Origin: Spirosoma telluris
GTDB taxonomy: Bacteria > Bacteroidota > Bacteroidia > Cytophagales > Spirosomataceae
NCBI GenBank assembly: GCA_003259005.1
Contig: QLII01000001.1
Location: forward strand, 6,935,001-6,999,000
Direction: 5' to 3'
DNA length: 64,000 nucleotides
Shown here in pieces: positions 47,767 to 56,422 of this stretch (the first letter of the stretch is position 1; each line of letters begins with the position of its first letter). The translations under genes and the position numbers were made by a program. The notes under the pieces are model-generated. The model saw only the letters and a program-made list of their open reading frames with translations. It searched no databases and was not told the DNA's origin.

Positions 47767-50211
47767 TTATTTTCGAATTACAGCCCCCAGTTCCTGCTCG
47801 AAAGCGCTCATGAGTCGCTGCATGGTTTTGTCAATAGCTGAGTCGGTAAGCGTCTGGGTGGCATCCTGTAGCATAAAGCTTACGGAGTATGCTTTTTTGT
47901 CTGCCCCTAGATTTTCGCCTTCATACACATCAAAAACATTGATAGAACGTAATAGTTTTCGCTCCGTTTGGCGAGCTAGCCGACTGATTTGCTCGAAGTT
48001 AACTCCTTTGTCAATGACCAATGACAGATCGCGACGAACTTCAGGGAAACGGACTACTTCTTCGTAGCGAGCCTTACTGGAAGCCAGTTTCAGGAGTGCC
48101 TGCCAATCGAAATCAGCATAAAAAACAGGCTGTTTCAGATCCACCAATTTCGTTAGTTTAGGTTGAACTAAACCCAGACTGACAATTGGTTTTTTATTGA
48201 CTATGTAAGTCAGACCATACTGGAAGACTATTGGATCGGCGGCCTGAGTCTCAAATGATTTGATCCTGAACAGATTCAGTACCCGTTGCACAGCTGTCGC
48301 CAGATCGTGATAGGCCACGGTCTGGTTTTTCTGGAGCCAGCTTTCCGGGTGTTGATTACCGCTAATCGCTAAACTTAGACGCATGCGTTCGACATACTTA
48401 GTCGAGCCATCTTCAAGTTTTACTTTATGATAGACCTTGCCAAACTCAAACGTTTTCAGATCTTTCTGCCTGCGATTCAGATTGTACACTAATGTTTCGA
48501 GAGAGGAGAATAACAGCGTCTGCCGCATCACCGACAATTCGTCGCTAAGCGGATTGAGCAGGGTTACATCATCACCGGGTAATGAAGATCGAATAGCATC
48601 GTTATAGGCCGGACGGGTGAGCGATAAGGTCAGAATTTCGTAGAACCCGTTTGCCGCCATAAGTTGTCCTACACGGCTCTGCCATTGATCAGGATCAGTC
48701 TTTGGAAACTCCGATAGTGAATCGGCGGCCAGGCTAAGAGAGAGTGGCACATTGTCTAACCCGTAAATTCGGAGGATTTCCTCGATAACGTCCGCTTCAC
48801 GCGTCACATCGACCCGATAGGGGGGAACGATAGCCATGAATCCGGCATCGTTCGTTTCCTCGGCCTGAATATCCAGAGCCTCTAAAATTCGATGAATTTC
48901 AGCTCGACTAATCTGAATACCAATAAGTCGGTCTATATTCCGATAGCGAACAGGCACCCGAAACGGTTCGATAGGGCTCGGATAGATATCCGTAATGTCA
49001 GAGCTAATCGTACCGCCTGCCACTTCCTGAATGAGCAGCGCAGCTCGTTTCAGCGCAAACACGGGCATGTTTGGATCGGTACCTCGCTCAAATCGGAACG
49101 ACGCATCGGTTTTCAAGCCGTGGTGTTGTGCTGTCTTACGAACGGAAGCGGGTGCGAAATAGGCTGATTCCAGAAAGATACTGGTCGTTTCTGCGGATAC
49201 CCCCGAATATTGACCACCAAAAACGCCCGCAATACACATAGGCTTTTCGGCATCGCAAATCATCAGGTCAGTGGCGGAGAGTTTACGCTCTACACCATCC
49301 AGGGTTATAAAAGGTGTGCCCTCCAGTAGGGTTTTCACAATGACTTTCCCCCCGGCAATTTTAGCCGCGTCGAAGGCATGGAGTGGTTGACCGAGATCGT
49401 GGCAAACGAAATTCGTTATGTCCACCAGGTTATTTATCGGATTCAGGCCAATGCTTAACAGCCGTTGTTTCAACCAGTCCGGTGATTCGTGTACGGTTAG
49501 CCCCGTAATCGTTAAACCCGTGTAACGTGGGCAAGCAATTTCGTCGTCTACCTGTACATCAAGCCGGGCCGCCGGAGCGGTCAGGTTGGTGTTACCTATC
49601 GCAAACGCTTCTACGGAAGGGAGACGCATAGGCCGGTTCAAAACAGCTTTCAGGTCGCGGGCTGTGCCGAGGTGAGACGCGGCATCAATGCGATTGGGTG
49701 TCAGTCCAATGGCTATCTGGTAATCGGCTTCGAGATTGAAATAACGGGCAGCCGGGGTTCCATTGGGCAAATCGGTTGTAAGAACCATAATGCCCGCATG
49801 AGACGTCCCTAAGCCAATTTCATCTTCAGCGCAAATCATCCCTTCGGACGCTGCCCCACGGATTTTGGCTTTTTTAATCTGAAACGATTCACCTGAACTG
49901 GGGTGGAGGGTTGCCCCAACCAAGGCCACCACGACCTTCTGGCCAGCGGCCACATTGGGGGCTCCGCAAACGATGGGCAGGGGTTGAACGGTGCCGACAT
50001 CTACCGTTGTCAGGCTCAGTTTATCGGCATCAGGGTGTTTAGTGCAGGTAAGCACTTCACCGATTACAACGCCTTCCAGGCCACCCGGTATGGCCTCTAT
50101 TTTTTCGATTCCTTCCACTTCCAAACCCGTCGACGTCAACAATTTGCCAACTTCTTCGGGGGACTCAGGCAATTCAATGAACTCTTGTAACCATTTATAG
50201 GAAACTTCCAT
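47767..50211 (-). CDS. pheT: Phenylalanyl-tRNA synthetase beta subunit
   Basis: An 814-residue protein of normal length for a bacterial PheT. It opens with the first strand MEVSYKWLQEFIELPESPEEVG. An EMAP/tRNA-binding domain (residues about 40-150) contains GVVIGEVLTCTKHPDADKL. The B3/B4 editing core, the B5 domain (RLIGIQISRAEIHRILEAL) and the C-terminal ferredoxin-like anticodon-binding FDX-ACB domain (RRDLSLVIDKGVNFEQI) follow. It charges tRNA-Phe together with PheS, whose gene is not in this window. An imperfect TAnnTTTG-type box (TACCTTTG, read on the minus strand at 50237-50244) lies upstream. Confidence 0.95.
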   Translation of the reverse strand: MEVSYKWLQEFIELPESPEEVGKLLTSTGLEVEGIEKIEAIPGGLEGVVIGEVLTCTKHPDADKLSLTTVDVGTVQPLPIVCGAPNVAAGQKVVVALVGATLHPSSGESFQIKKAKIRGAASEGMICAEDEIGLGTSHAGIMVLTTDLPNGTPAARYFNLEADYQIAIGLTPNRIDAASHLGTARDLKAVLNRPMRLPSVEAFAIGNTNLTAPAARLDVQVDDEIACPRYTGLTITGLTVHESPDWLKQRLLSIGLNPINNLVDITNFVCHDLGQPLHAFDAAKIAGGKVIVKTLLEGTPFITLDGVERKLSATDLMICDAEKPMCIAGVFGGQYSGVSAETTSIFLESAYFAPASVRKTAQHHGLKTDASFRFERGTDPNMPVFALKRAALLIQEVAGGTISSDITDIYPSPIEPFRVPVRYRNIDRLIGIQISRAEIHRILEALDIQAEETNDAGFMAIVPPYRVDVTREADVIEEILRIYGLDNVPLSLSLAADSLSEFPKTDPDQWQSRVGQLMAANGFYEILTLSLTRPAYNDAIRSSLPGDDVTLLNPLSDELSVMRQTLLFSSLETLVYNLNRRQKDLKTFEFGKVYHKVKLEDGSTKYVERMRLSLAISGNQHPESWLQKNQTVAYHDLATAVQRVLNLFRIKSFETQAADPIVFQYGLTYIVNKKPIVSLGLVQPKLTKLVDLKQPVFYADFDWQALLKLASSKARYEEVVRFPEVRRDLSLVIDKGVNFEQISRLARQTERKLLRSINVFDVYEGENLGADKKAYSVSFMLQDATQTLTDSAIDKTMQRLMSAFEQELGAVIRK

Positions 50212-50251
50212 ACAGCGCCAATGCAGATAATGACCACAAAGGTAAGGAGAA

Positions 50252-50360
50252 AGTGATGTAAGTGTAGTAGAGTGTAATACGTGTAATACGTGAGTTAGGT
50301 GGAGTAAGTGAGCGATTCTACTTATTACACTTACTCGACTTACTCCACCTATTACTAATT
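50252..50360. repeat. Palindrome of GTGAGTGGAGTAAG-type short repeats, family B
   Basis: Left part is rich in GTGTAATACGTGAGTTAGGTG and GGAGTAAGTGAG, right part in CTTATTACACTTACTCGAC and CTTACTCCACC. The two halves are imperfect inverted copies. The stop codon of the DUF1684 gene (50362-50364) adjoins the right edge. The same family is at 52844-52960. Confidence 0.8.
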
Positions 50361-50361
50361 A

Positions 50362-51006
50362 CTAATCATGAGCTATATATTTCTCCCCAGCTTTAACCGC
50401 TACAGACAATGTATTTTCGTTAGGTGGCAAGGGACATGAATAGCCCGGATTGTAGGCGCAGTACGGATTATAGGCCGTGTTAAAATCCAGTATAGCCTGA
50501 TTATCCGTGAGTTTAGCTGGATCGAGTTCAAGATAACGTCCTCCGCCGTAGGTTTCTTTACCTGAGGTCGCATCACGGAACAAAATGGAGTACGTGTTTT
50601 CGAGCTTTACGATCAATAAACGGCAGGTTTCACCATTCAGCCTAAAGACGGCATGGGCAAATTTGTCGTACACCTCTTCTTTTCCATCGCTCATATGGAC
50701 AACGAGTTTCTGGGTTTTGTCGGCAAATGGCTCAAGCCGGGCCATAACACGATAACTTGGGTCAGGAGCAAAATAAAGTAATCCATTGAAGGTCGCTTTG
50801 TCCTTAATTGGCGATTCGCCATCAGTGCGCATAAACTGGTCTTTCTTCGTTCGTTCGGCATCTACCTGTTGGCGGTAGGTCTCCGGGTTGACCAATTCAT
50901 CCAGGCCGTCGGCTGATGTCATATTGCCGCCATCGAAAAAGCTGTAGTACAGCATGATCAAGGCCGCAAGAAACAGGCCCGTAAGGAAAAACTTATTCTT
51001 TAACAT
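50362..51006 (-). CDS. DUF1684 protein with N-terminal membrane anchor
   Basis: A 214-residue protein from the ATG at 51006 (MLKNKFFLTGLFLAALIMLYY), so the segment near the N terminus is a membrane anchor. The domain YGGGRYLELDP and YNPYCAYNPGYSCPLPP matches the DUF1684 gene at 38234. Both share a Phe/Tyr-rich core. Function is unknown. It is on the strand opposite to the sugar cluster, separated by 333 bp. Confidence 0.83.
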   Translation of the reverse strand: MLKNKFFLTGLFLAALIMLYYSFFDGGNMTSADGLDELVNPETYRQQVDAERTKKDQFMRTDGESPIKDKATFNGLLYFAPDPSYRVMARLEPFADKTQKLVVHMSDGKEEVYDKFAHAVFRLNGETCRLLIVKLENTYSILFRDATSGKETYGGGRYLELDPAKLTDNQAILDFNTAYNPYCAYNPGYSCPLPPNENTLSVAVKAGEKYIAHD

Positions 51007-51339
51007 AATGACTGCAAATAAAGGAGTAATTGCAAATAAATGACTGGAAACCGAATTGTGAGTCAAAACATAAACATCTACTGCCGTGTTTTATTAAAGT
51101 ATGATCATTGTACAGTAGTTAGAGATAAATACTGTACAATGATGAACAGAAGAAATCGCTTTAATTAAACGAAAGCTCACAATATAGGATAACTATATGC
51201 CTCAAAAACTTGGTTTTGTGCCTGAGTGCCTAAATGTATAGATTCTAGTCCTTTTAAGTACTTATACTTATAGACGATTTTTAATATATTTAGGGTCTAA
51301 AAAGAATTTTCCAGTTTCGTCAGTAATTTATCTTTTTGA
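51007..51339. other. Intergenic region, 333 bp, AT-rich, between divergent genes
   Basis: No gene is visible. It contains a perfect 14-bp inverted repeat (51104-51143) and a TATCTTTT-like box at 51329-51336 close to the start of the ketoisomerase gene. It should hold the promoter of the surface-sugar cluster. Confidence 0.55.
51104..51143. promoter_or_regulatory. Perfect 14-bp inverted repeat, operator-like or hairpin
   Basis: ATCATTGTACAGTA (51104-51117) and TACTGTACAATGAT (51130-51143) are exact reverse complements with a 12-base loop. It lies between two divergent transcripts. It could be a binding site for a dimeric regulator or a leader hairpin. No regulator gene adjoins it. Confidence 0.45.
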
Positions 51340-51747
51340 ATGGCACGACTTTGCGAATTAAAAACATTTACGTCAGGAAACGGTAATCTGACTGTTTTTG
51401 AAGATGTTATTCCAGGCATAATCCAACGTGTTTTTTATATTTATGAAACAGGAAAGGCTGCCCGTGCGGGTCATCGGCATATAAAATCATGGAATGCGCT
51501 TATTTGCTTACGTGGTAGTTGCCGAATATATAGTAACAATGGGCATGAAGAAACGACCTTTGAATTAACCAATCCTCGCCAGTGCCTTGTTCTACAGCCC
51601 GAAGACTGGCACATTATGGATGAGTTTTCGAGTGATGCGATACTACTGGTCTTGTCGAACGAACTATACGATAAAGACGACTACATTTACGAACCCTATC
51701 CTAATAGTCGGCAGATTGTCGAATCGCTTATGACCGCTTCAGAATGA
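51340..51747 (+). CDS. dTDP-4-dehydro-6-deoxyglucose 3,4-ketoisomerase-like cupin (FdtA/WxcM-like)
   Basis: A 135-residue cupin. The motifs AGHRHIKSWNALICLRGSC and LQPEDWHIMDEFS match the WxcM/FdtA family, which shifts the keto group of dTDP-4-dehydro-6-deoxy-glucose for deoxyamino-sugar synthesis. The stop overlaps the start of the aminotransferase by four bases (51744-51747). The neighbours support a Fuc3NAc- or Qui3NAc-like pathway in surface polysaccharide. The exact sugar is not known. Confidence 0.85.
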   Translation: MARLCELKTFTSGNGNLTVFEDVIPGIIQRVFYIYETGKAARAGHRHIKSWNALICLRGSCRIYSNNGHEETTFELTNPRQCLVLQPEDWHIMDEFSSDAILLVLSNELYDKDDYIYEPYPNSRQIVESLMTASE

Positions 51748-52847
51748 TTCCCTTTCTGGATCTAAAGAGTGTGAACAAACCGCATCAGTTAGCTATTCAG
51801 GCGGCTGCTGAACACGTTTTAACGTCGGGTTGGTACATTCTGGGTCAGGAGGTAGCTGCTTTTGAACACCAATTTGCCGACTACTGCCAAACCAAGCACT
51901 GTATTGGAGTTGCCAATGGTCTCGATGCGCTGACGTTAGTCTTAAAGGCGTGGAATTTTCCGGTAGATAGCGAAGTCATCATAGCCTCAAATGCTTACAT
52001 CGCATCGGTATTGAGCATTACGCATGCTGGCCTGACACCCATCTTAGTCGAGCCTGATCCATATACCTGCCTACTTGATCCTGCCAACATTGAATCCGCT
52101 ATTACTGAACGAACAAAAGCTATTCTGCCCGTTCATCTGTACGGACGCTGTTGCGACATGGCCTCAATTCTTGCCCTGGCTGAGCGTTATAACCTAAAGG
52201 TACTCGAAGATGCAGCCCAGGCACACGGAGCTACTTATGGTAAAAAGCGAGCTGGTAATCTGGGTGAGGCTGCCGGATGGAGTTTTTATCCAAGTAAAAA
52301 TCTGGGGGCATTAGGTGACGCAGGTGCTATTACAACGAATGATGATGCATTGGCTACCCAATTGCGAGCCTGGCGAAACTATGGATCATCCCAGAAATAC
52401 GTGACTGATTATCAGGGTCATAATAGCCGTTTAGATGAGCTGCAGGCGGCTATACTTTCAGCAAAATTGCCATTACTCGACCAGGAAAACAATCGGAGAC
52501 GAATGCTGGCTCAAACCTATTTGTCGGGTATTCGCCATCCTGCTATAAAGCTGCCCCCAGCTGATCAGCCTGAGCAGGATGTCTGGCATTTGTTTGTTAT
52601 TCGACATCCCCGGCGGGACGACCTTCGAGCCTATTTACAAGAGCGAGGCATTGGAACTGATGTGCACTATCCTATTCCACCCCATTACCAGAAAGCATAC
52701 GCTTCTTATGCACAACTGTCATTTCCCATTTCGGAGCAGTTGCATCGGGAAGTATTAAGTCTGCCATTAAACCCAGCGTTGACGGATGCGGAGGTGGCGT
52801 ATATTATTGATACTATTAATGAATTTAGTAAAGAGTGGAGTGAGTGA
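51744..52847 (+). CDS. Sugar aminotransferase (DegT/DnrJ/EryC1/StrS, FdtB-like)
   Basis: A 367-residue PLP enzyme. The Lys that binds PLP lies in GWSFYPSKNLGALGDAGAI, and the family hallmarks VGVANGLDALTL-like CIGVANGLDALTLVLKAW and the closing HSRLDELQA-type NSRLDELQAAILSAKL are present. It adds an amino group to the 3-keto sugar made by the preceding ketoisomerase; the two genes overlap and are almost certainly cotranslated. Its last codons (KEWSE) are encoded by the flanking short-repeat palindrome. Confidence 0.9.
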   Translation: MIPFLDLKSVNKPHQLAIQAAAEHVLTSGWYILGQEVAAFEHQFADYCQTKHCIGVANGLDALTLVLKAWNFPVDSEVIIASNAYIASVLSITHAGLTPILVEPDPYTCLLDPANIESAITERTKAILPVHLYGRCCDMASILALAERYNLKVLEDAAQAHGATYGKKRAGNLGEAAGWSFYPSKNLGALGDAGAITTNDDALATQLRAWRNYGSSQKYVTDYQGHNSRLDELQAAILSAKLPLLDQENNRRRMLAQTYLSGIRHPAIKLPPADQPEQDVWHLFVIRHPRRDDLRAYLQERGIGTDVHYPIPPHYQKAYASYAQLSFPISEQLHREVLSLPLNPALTDAEVAYIIDTINEFSKEWSE

Positions 52848-52960
52848 AGTAAGTAATTGGTGGAGTGAGTGGAGTAGGTGAAGTGAGTGAATAGAAAAGT
52901 ACATATCCTCACGTCACCTACTCCATCTACTTCACTCACTCCACCAATTACTTACTTCAC
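52844..52960. repeat. Palindrome of GTGAAGTAAGTAATTG-type short repeats, family B
   Basis: Left arm (from 52844) and right arm (to 52960) are inverted copies over their first 28 bp; the right arm has one extra repeat unit. The left arm contains the stop of the aminotransferase gene and the right arm ends 6 bp before the start of the glycosyltransferase gene. Confidence 0.9.
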
Positions 52961-52966
52961 CAATAT

Positions 52967-53890
52967 ATGAACCTATCTGTTGTCATTCCAGTCTATAACA
53001 GCGAACGAACGATCGGCCCATTAGTGGAACGGTTGCAGACCTGTTTGGCTGGTCGGATGTTTGAGATTGTGCTGGTGAATGATGGTAGCCCCGACCGTTC
53101 CGAATCAATTTGTCTGCAACTGGAGAAGCGATTTACAACTGTTCGGTTTGTGTCATTGCGCCGGAATTTTGGTGAATTCAATGCCGTCCTGTGCGGACTC
53201 AACCATACACGTGGGCAATGGGTGGTTATTATCGACGATGATTTCCAAAATCCACCAGAAGCCATATTAACGCTTGTGGCGTGTGCCGAATCGGGCCAGT
53301 ATGACGTAGTATACAGTCGCTATGCCCAAAAGAAGCATCATTGGTTTCGGAACCTGGGCAGTTGGCTGGTCAATACCGTAACCACTTACTCCATTGGCAA
53401 ACCCCGAGATCTTTATTTATCAAGCTTCAAGTTGATCCAGCGCGAAGTTGTCGATGAAATCATTCGTTACCGAGGGCCCTACCCCTATATCGACGGACTG
53501 ATTTTTCGGGTAACGCGCAATGTCACCAGTGTTGAGGTACCTCATAATCCCCGCGCCGAAGGGCGTTCAAACTATACCTTTCAGAAGCTCATAGGTTTGG
53601 TGCTGAATGTATTCATCGGGTATTCACTCTGGCCAATCCGCGTATTCACCGTGCTTGGCGCGATGCTGTTCGGCCTGGGTTTACTGTGCGGACTTTTATT
53701 CGTACTGGCTTGGTTAACGGGCACATTAACTTTTTCGGGATGGAGCCTTGTGCTATGGGCAATTGGGACAGGTCTGGGAGTACAACTGCTCTTTCTAGGG
53801 GTATTGGGAGAATATCTGGGTAAGTTGTTTATGGCCTATAGTGGGTTGCCGCCTTATGTAGAAAAAAAGAGTGAAAGAGCCAAGGAGTGA
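52967..53890 (+). CDS. Family 2 glycosyltransferase with membrane anchors
   Basis: A 307-residue GT2 of the DPM1/GtrB/ArnC type. The A-fold motifs VVIPVYNSERTI, VLVNDGSPDRSE and the metal-site VVIIDDDFQNPPE (DDD) are present. The C-terminal part has two membrane helices (about residues 230-255 and 265-290). It transfers a sugar from a nucleotide donor to undecaprenyl phosphate or another lipid. It belongs to the surface-sugar cluster. The last residues KKSERAKE come from the flanking short-repeat palindrome. Confidence 0.87.
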   Translation: MNLSVVIPVYNSERTIGPLVERLQTCLAGRMFEIVLVNDGSPDRSESICLQLEKRFTTVRFVSLRRNFGEFNAVLCGLNHTRGQWVVIIDDDFQNPPEAILTLVACAESGQYDVVYSRYAQKKHHWFRNLGSWLVNTVTTYSIGKPRDLYLSSFKLIQREVVDEIIRYRGPYPYIDGLIFRVTRNVTSVEVPHNPRAEGRSNYTFQKLIGLVLNVFIGYSLWPIRVFTVLGAMLFGLGLLCGLLFVLAWLTGTLTFSGWSLVLWAIGTGLGVQLLFLGVLGEYLGKLFMAYSGLPPYVEKKSERAKE

Positions 53891-53961
53891 AAGGGTGTCT
53901 GGCCGTTGTAGCCTTCTCACTCGTTCACTCTTCCGCTCTTTCACTCGTTCACTCTTTTTTT
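53862..53961. repeat. Palindrome of GTGAAAGAG-type short repeats, family C
   Basis: Left part (53862-53897) has AGAGTGAAAGAGCCAAGGAGTG; right part (53917-53961) has CTCTTTCACTCGTTCACTC. Imperfect inverted copies of the family seen at 47681. It contains the stop of the glycosyltransferase gene and ends at the start of the methyltransferase gene. Confidence 0.82.
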
Positions 53962-54726
53962 ATGATCGGTCGCTCTGAAGAATATGCGAAAATGTTTCAA
54001 CTGGAGGGCCAGTTGTGGTGGTATCGTAGCCTGCACGAGCGGGTTTTTATGACGCTACAGGGTGCATTTGGCCGTCGCCGGGACATTCGGATTTTAGATG
54101 CAGGCTGTGGTACGGGCGGTATGCTCGACTTTCTACGTCGGCAGGGCTATACACACCTTCGGGGTATCGATGGATCGGCTGATGCGGTTGCGTTTTGTCA
54201 TGAGCGCGGGTTTCCGGTTACGTTTATTAATTTGACGAACCTGGCTGACTTTGAACCCGAAACGCAATACGATGCCATTATCTGCAATGACGTGTTCTGT
54301 TATTTTACAGAGACTGATTTGCCCCCGCTCTTATCCGCCTTAGCAGATCGGTTGAAACCCAGGGGTATTTTAGTGAGTAATAACAACGCGTTCAAGGCCT
54401 TTGAAGGACAACATGATATTGCTGTTGGGATACGACGACGGTTCGTTCTGGCTGATTTCGAACAACTAATGCCCCAGGCTGGATTGCAGATACAGCACGC
54501 AACTTATTGGAGTTTTTTGCTATCCCCCCTGATTTTGCTGATGCGCCAATGGCAGCGACTACAATTAAGACTCGGTTGGCAAAAGCCTGAAGAAGCCCAG
54601 TCTGATGTCTACCTGCCTGTTGCCTGGTTAAATGAAACGCTCTATCGAATTGCCCAGACTGAACAAAAACTCCTGCGCCGAACCCCATTTGGCAGTTCGC
54701 TGTTTATCATAGTCGATAGTCATTAG
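53962..54726 (+). CDS. SAM-dependent methyltransferase
   Basis: A 254-residue class I methyltransferase from the ATG at 53962; the upstream in-frame reading is encoded by the palindrome and is rejected. SAM-binding motif I is IRILDAGCGTGGMLDFL, followed by GIDGSADAVAFCHERGF (acidic motif II) and YDAIICNDVFCYFTE (motif IV). It methylates a small molecule or a sugar in the cell; the place in the sugar cluster suggests a modified sugar. The last three codons (VDSH) lie in a repeat palindrome. It precedes ribE. Confidence 0.85.
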   Translation: MIGRSEEYAKMFQLEGQLWWYRSLHERVFMTLQGAFGRRRDIRILDAGCGTGGMLDFLRRQGYTHLRGIDGSADAVAFCHERGFPVTFINLTNLADFEPETQYDAIICNDVFCYFTETDLPPLLSALADRLKPRGILVSNNNAFKAFEGQHDIAVGIRRRFVLADFEQLMPQAGLQIQHATYWSFLLSPLILLMRQWQRLQLRLGWQKPEEAQSDVYLPVAWLNETLYRIAQTEQKLLRRTPFGSSLFIIVDSH

Positions 54727-54780
54727 TCGTCAGTCTCTATTGGCTAATGACTATCGACTAATGACTAATCACTATCGACT
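54711..54780. repeat. Palindrome of TAGTCGATAGTCATTAG-type short repeats, family D
   Basis: Left AGTCGATAGTCATTAGTCGT (54711-54731) and right ACTAATGACTATCGACTAATG (to 54780) are inverted copies. A single-arm copy of the motif is found at 58368-58386. It ends 3 bp before ribE and includes the stop of the methyltransferase gene. Confidence 0.85.
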
Positions 54781-54783
54781 TTT

Positions 54784-55377
54784 ATGTTTACGGGAATTGT
54801 TGAAACAACTGGTCGAGTATCGGCCATTGAAGCAGAAGGCACGAATCTAACGTTTCGTATCGAGTCGTCGCTGGCGACTGAATTGAAAATTGATCAGAGT
54901 GTGAGCCATAATGGCGTTTGCCTAACCGTTACGAGTGTGAGCGATGGAAGCTATACCGTTACGGCTGTAGATGAAACCCTTAAGAAAACGAATCTGGGAA
55001 AGATTAAACCCGGCGACCGGGTGAATCTGGAACGTTGTATGCCCGCTAATGGCCGTTTTGATGGACATATTGTGCAGGGGCATGTTGATCAGACAGGTAT
55101 TTGCACGGATATTCAGGATCTGGATGGTAGCTGGCTATTTGATTTTCAATACGAACCCGACATGTCGGGCAATGTGACGGTCGAAAAAGGGTCTATTTGT
55201 ATCAATGGCGTCAGTTTAACCGTTTTTAACTCGCAAACGGATCGTTTTCGGGTAACAATCATTCCCTATACCTATGAGCACACTACATTTAGCGACCTCA
55301 ACGTTGGAGATGTGGTTAATCTGGAGTTCGATATTATTGGAAAGTATATCAAAAAAATGCTAGGTGGCTATCAATAA
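54784..55377 (+). CDS. ribE: Riboflavin synthase alpha chain
   Basis: A 197-residue protein of normal length. It opens with MFTGIVETTGRVSAIEAEG and has the two repeated lumazine-binding barrels; SVSHNGVCLTVTSV is in barrel one and VEKGSICINGVSLTVFN in barrel two. It makes riboflavin from two molecules of 6,7-dimethyl-8-ribityllumazine. It follows the sugar cluster, with a repeat palindrome in the 57-bp gap; there is no obvious FMN riboswitch, so its transcription probably comes from the upstream genes. Confidence 0.95.
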   Translation: MFTGIVETTGRVSAIEAEGTNLTFRIESSLATELKIDQSVSHNGVCLTVTSVSDGSYTVTAVDETLKKTNLGKIKPGDRVNLERCMPANGRFDGHIVQGHVDQTGICTDIQDLDGSWLFDFQYEPDMSGNVTVEKGSICINGVSLTVFNSQTDRFRVTIIPYTYEHTTFSDLNVGDVVNLEFDIIGKYIKKMLGGYQ

Positions 55378-55621
55378 CCGATTTACTTTGTATTTAGTGG
55401 TGTGAGTTGATTAAGTGACTAGTGCTCGTCCAATTTAGATTCTATTCCTTTGACTATTAATACAATAGAATCAAAAGAATCTATGGGGGCTGCCAGAATC
55501 TATTTTGGCGAAGCACTAGGCCAATTTGTGAGTTGCGTTTAACCGATTTACTTTTACACTGACTACACCTACTTCACTGACTTCACATACTCCACAAAAA
55601 AACCATTTTACCGACTACCGA
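55378..55621. other. Intergenic region, 244 bp, with repeat remnants
   Basis: It contains the family G palindrome at 55436-55483 and a half-element of the family B type (CTACACCTACTTCACTGACTT) at about 55560-55600. No gene is visible. Confidence 0.6.
55436..55483. repeat. Imperfect palindrome, family G
   Basis: TAGATTCTATTCCTTTGACTA on the left is an imperfect inverted copy of AATAGAATCAAAAGAATCTA on the right. It shares the family of the elements at 38100 and 39937. Confidence 0.7.
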
Positions 55622-56398
55622 ATGACTAAAATCAGCACCCGCTCCTTCTCTGACCTGCTGATTAACATTGGCATTATCCTGGCCCTGGTGGCTGTTTTGT
55701 TTCTGGCCTTTTTCTTCATCTACCTACCGTTTACGACCAATCACGGACAGACAATTACCGTCCCCGATGTCACGAAACTAAGTTTTGATGAGATGCAGAA
55801 TCTCCTGGATGATCGTGATCTTCGGTATGAAGTCAGTGATTGTACGTTTGTCGCTGGAGCGCAGCCGCTAACGGTGATTCTACAGTATCCACGGGCGAAT
55901 GCAAAAGTGAAAGAAGGCCGTAAAATATATGTGACGCTCACGAAGCGCGTGGCCCCAATGGTGCCCATGCCGCAGTTAGAGAACTTGACCTTCCGAAGTG
56001 CAGAGCTAAATCTGCACTCCTTGGGGTTGACCATTGGCGAACGTATTTATGTTCCAGATGTGGCTAAAAATGCGGTGCTTCGGCAGTTGTATAATGGTAA
56101 GGTAATTACGCCCGGTACCCCTGTGCCGAAAGGGGCACAGATCGATCTTGAAATTGGGGATGGCCTCGGAAGTACGATGTTTGAGATTCCGAACGTTGTA
56201 GGATTACCCCTCGACGAAGCGGAAGCGGCTATTCGTGGTTCTAACTTGAAAGTTGGCACGAAAATTTCCGTTGACGACCCAGAGAAGGAAGTTGGTACCG
56301 TGATTAAACAACGACCCGAAGCCCGATCTGGCGAACGTATTCGCGTTGGCGAAACAATGGATTTATGGATCGTGGGGCCAATTGAGCCTGACCAATAA
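55622..56398 (+). CDS. PASTA-domain membrane protein
   Basis: A 258-residue protein with an N-terminal membrane segment (residues 9-38) and three PASTA domains (VPDVTKLSFDEMQNLLDDR; VPMPQLENLTFRSAELNL; IPNVVGLPLDEAEAAIRG). PASTA domains bind muropeptides or beta-lactams in actinobacterial and firmicute kinases; in Bacteroidota such stand-alone proteins are common and their role is unknown. It is probably in the periplasm on the inner membrane. It precedes the T9SS cargo gene by 24 bp. Confidence 0.85.
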   Translation: MTKISTRSFSDLLINIGIILALVAVLFLAFFFIYLPFTTNHGQTITVPDVTKLSFDEMQNLLDDRDLRYEVSDCTFVAGAQPLTVILQYPRANAKVKEGRKIYVTLTKRVAPMVPMPQLENLTFRSAELNLHSLGLTIGERIYVPDVAKNAVLRQLYNGKVITPGTPVPKGAQIDLEIGDGLGSTMFEIPNVVGLPLDEAEAAIRGSNLKVGTKISVDDPEKEVGTVIKQRPEARSGERIRVGETMDLWIVGPIEPDQ

Positions 56399-56422
56399 AA
56401 AAACTTTCGGCACGAATGCCCA

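Noticed and set aside
54727..54783. FMN riboswitch before ribE
   Set aside because: The 57-bp gap is filled by the repeat palindrome and is too short for the RFN element.
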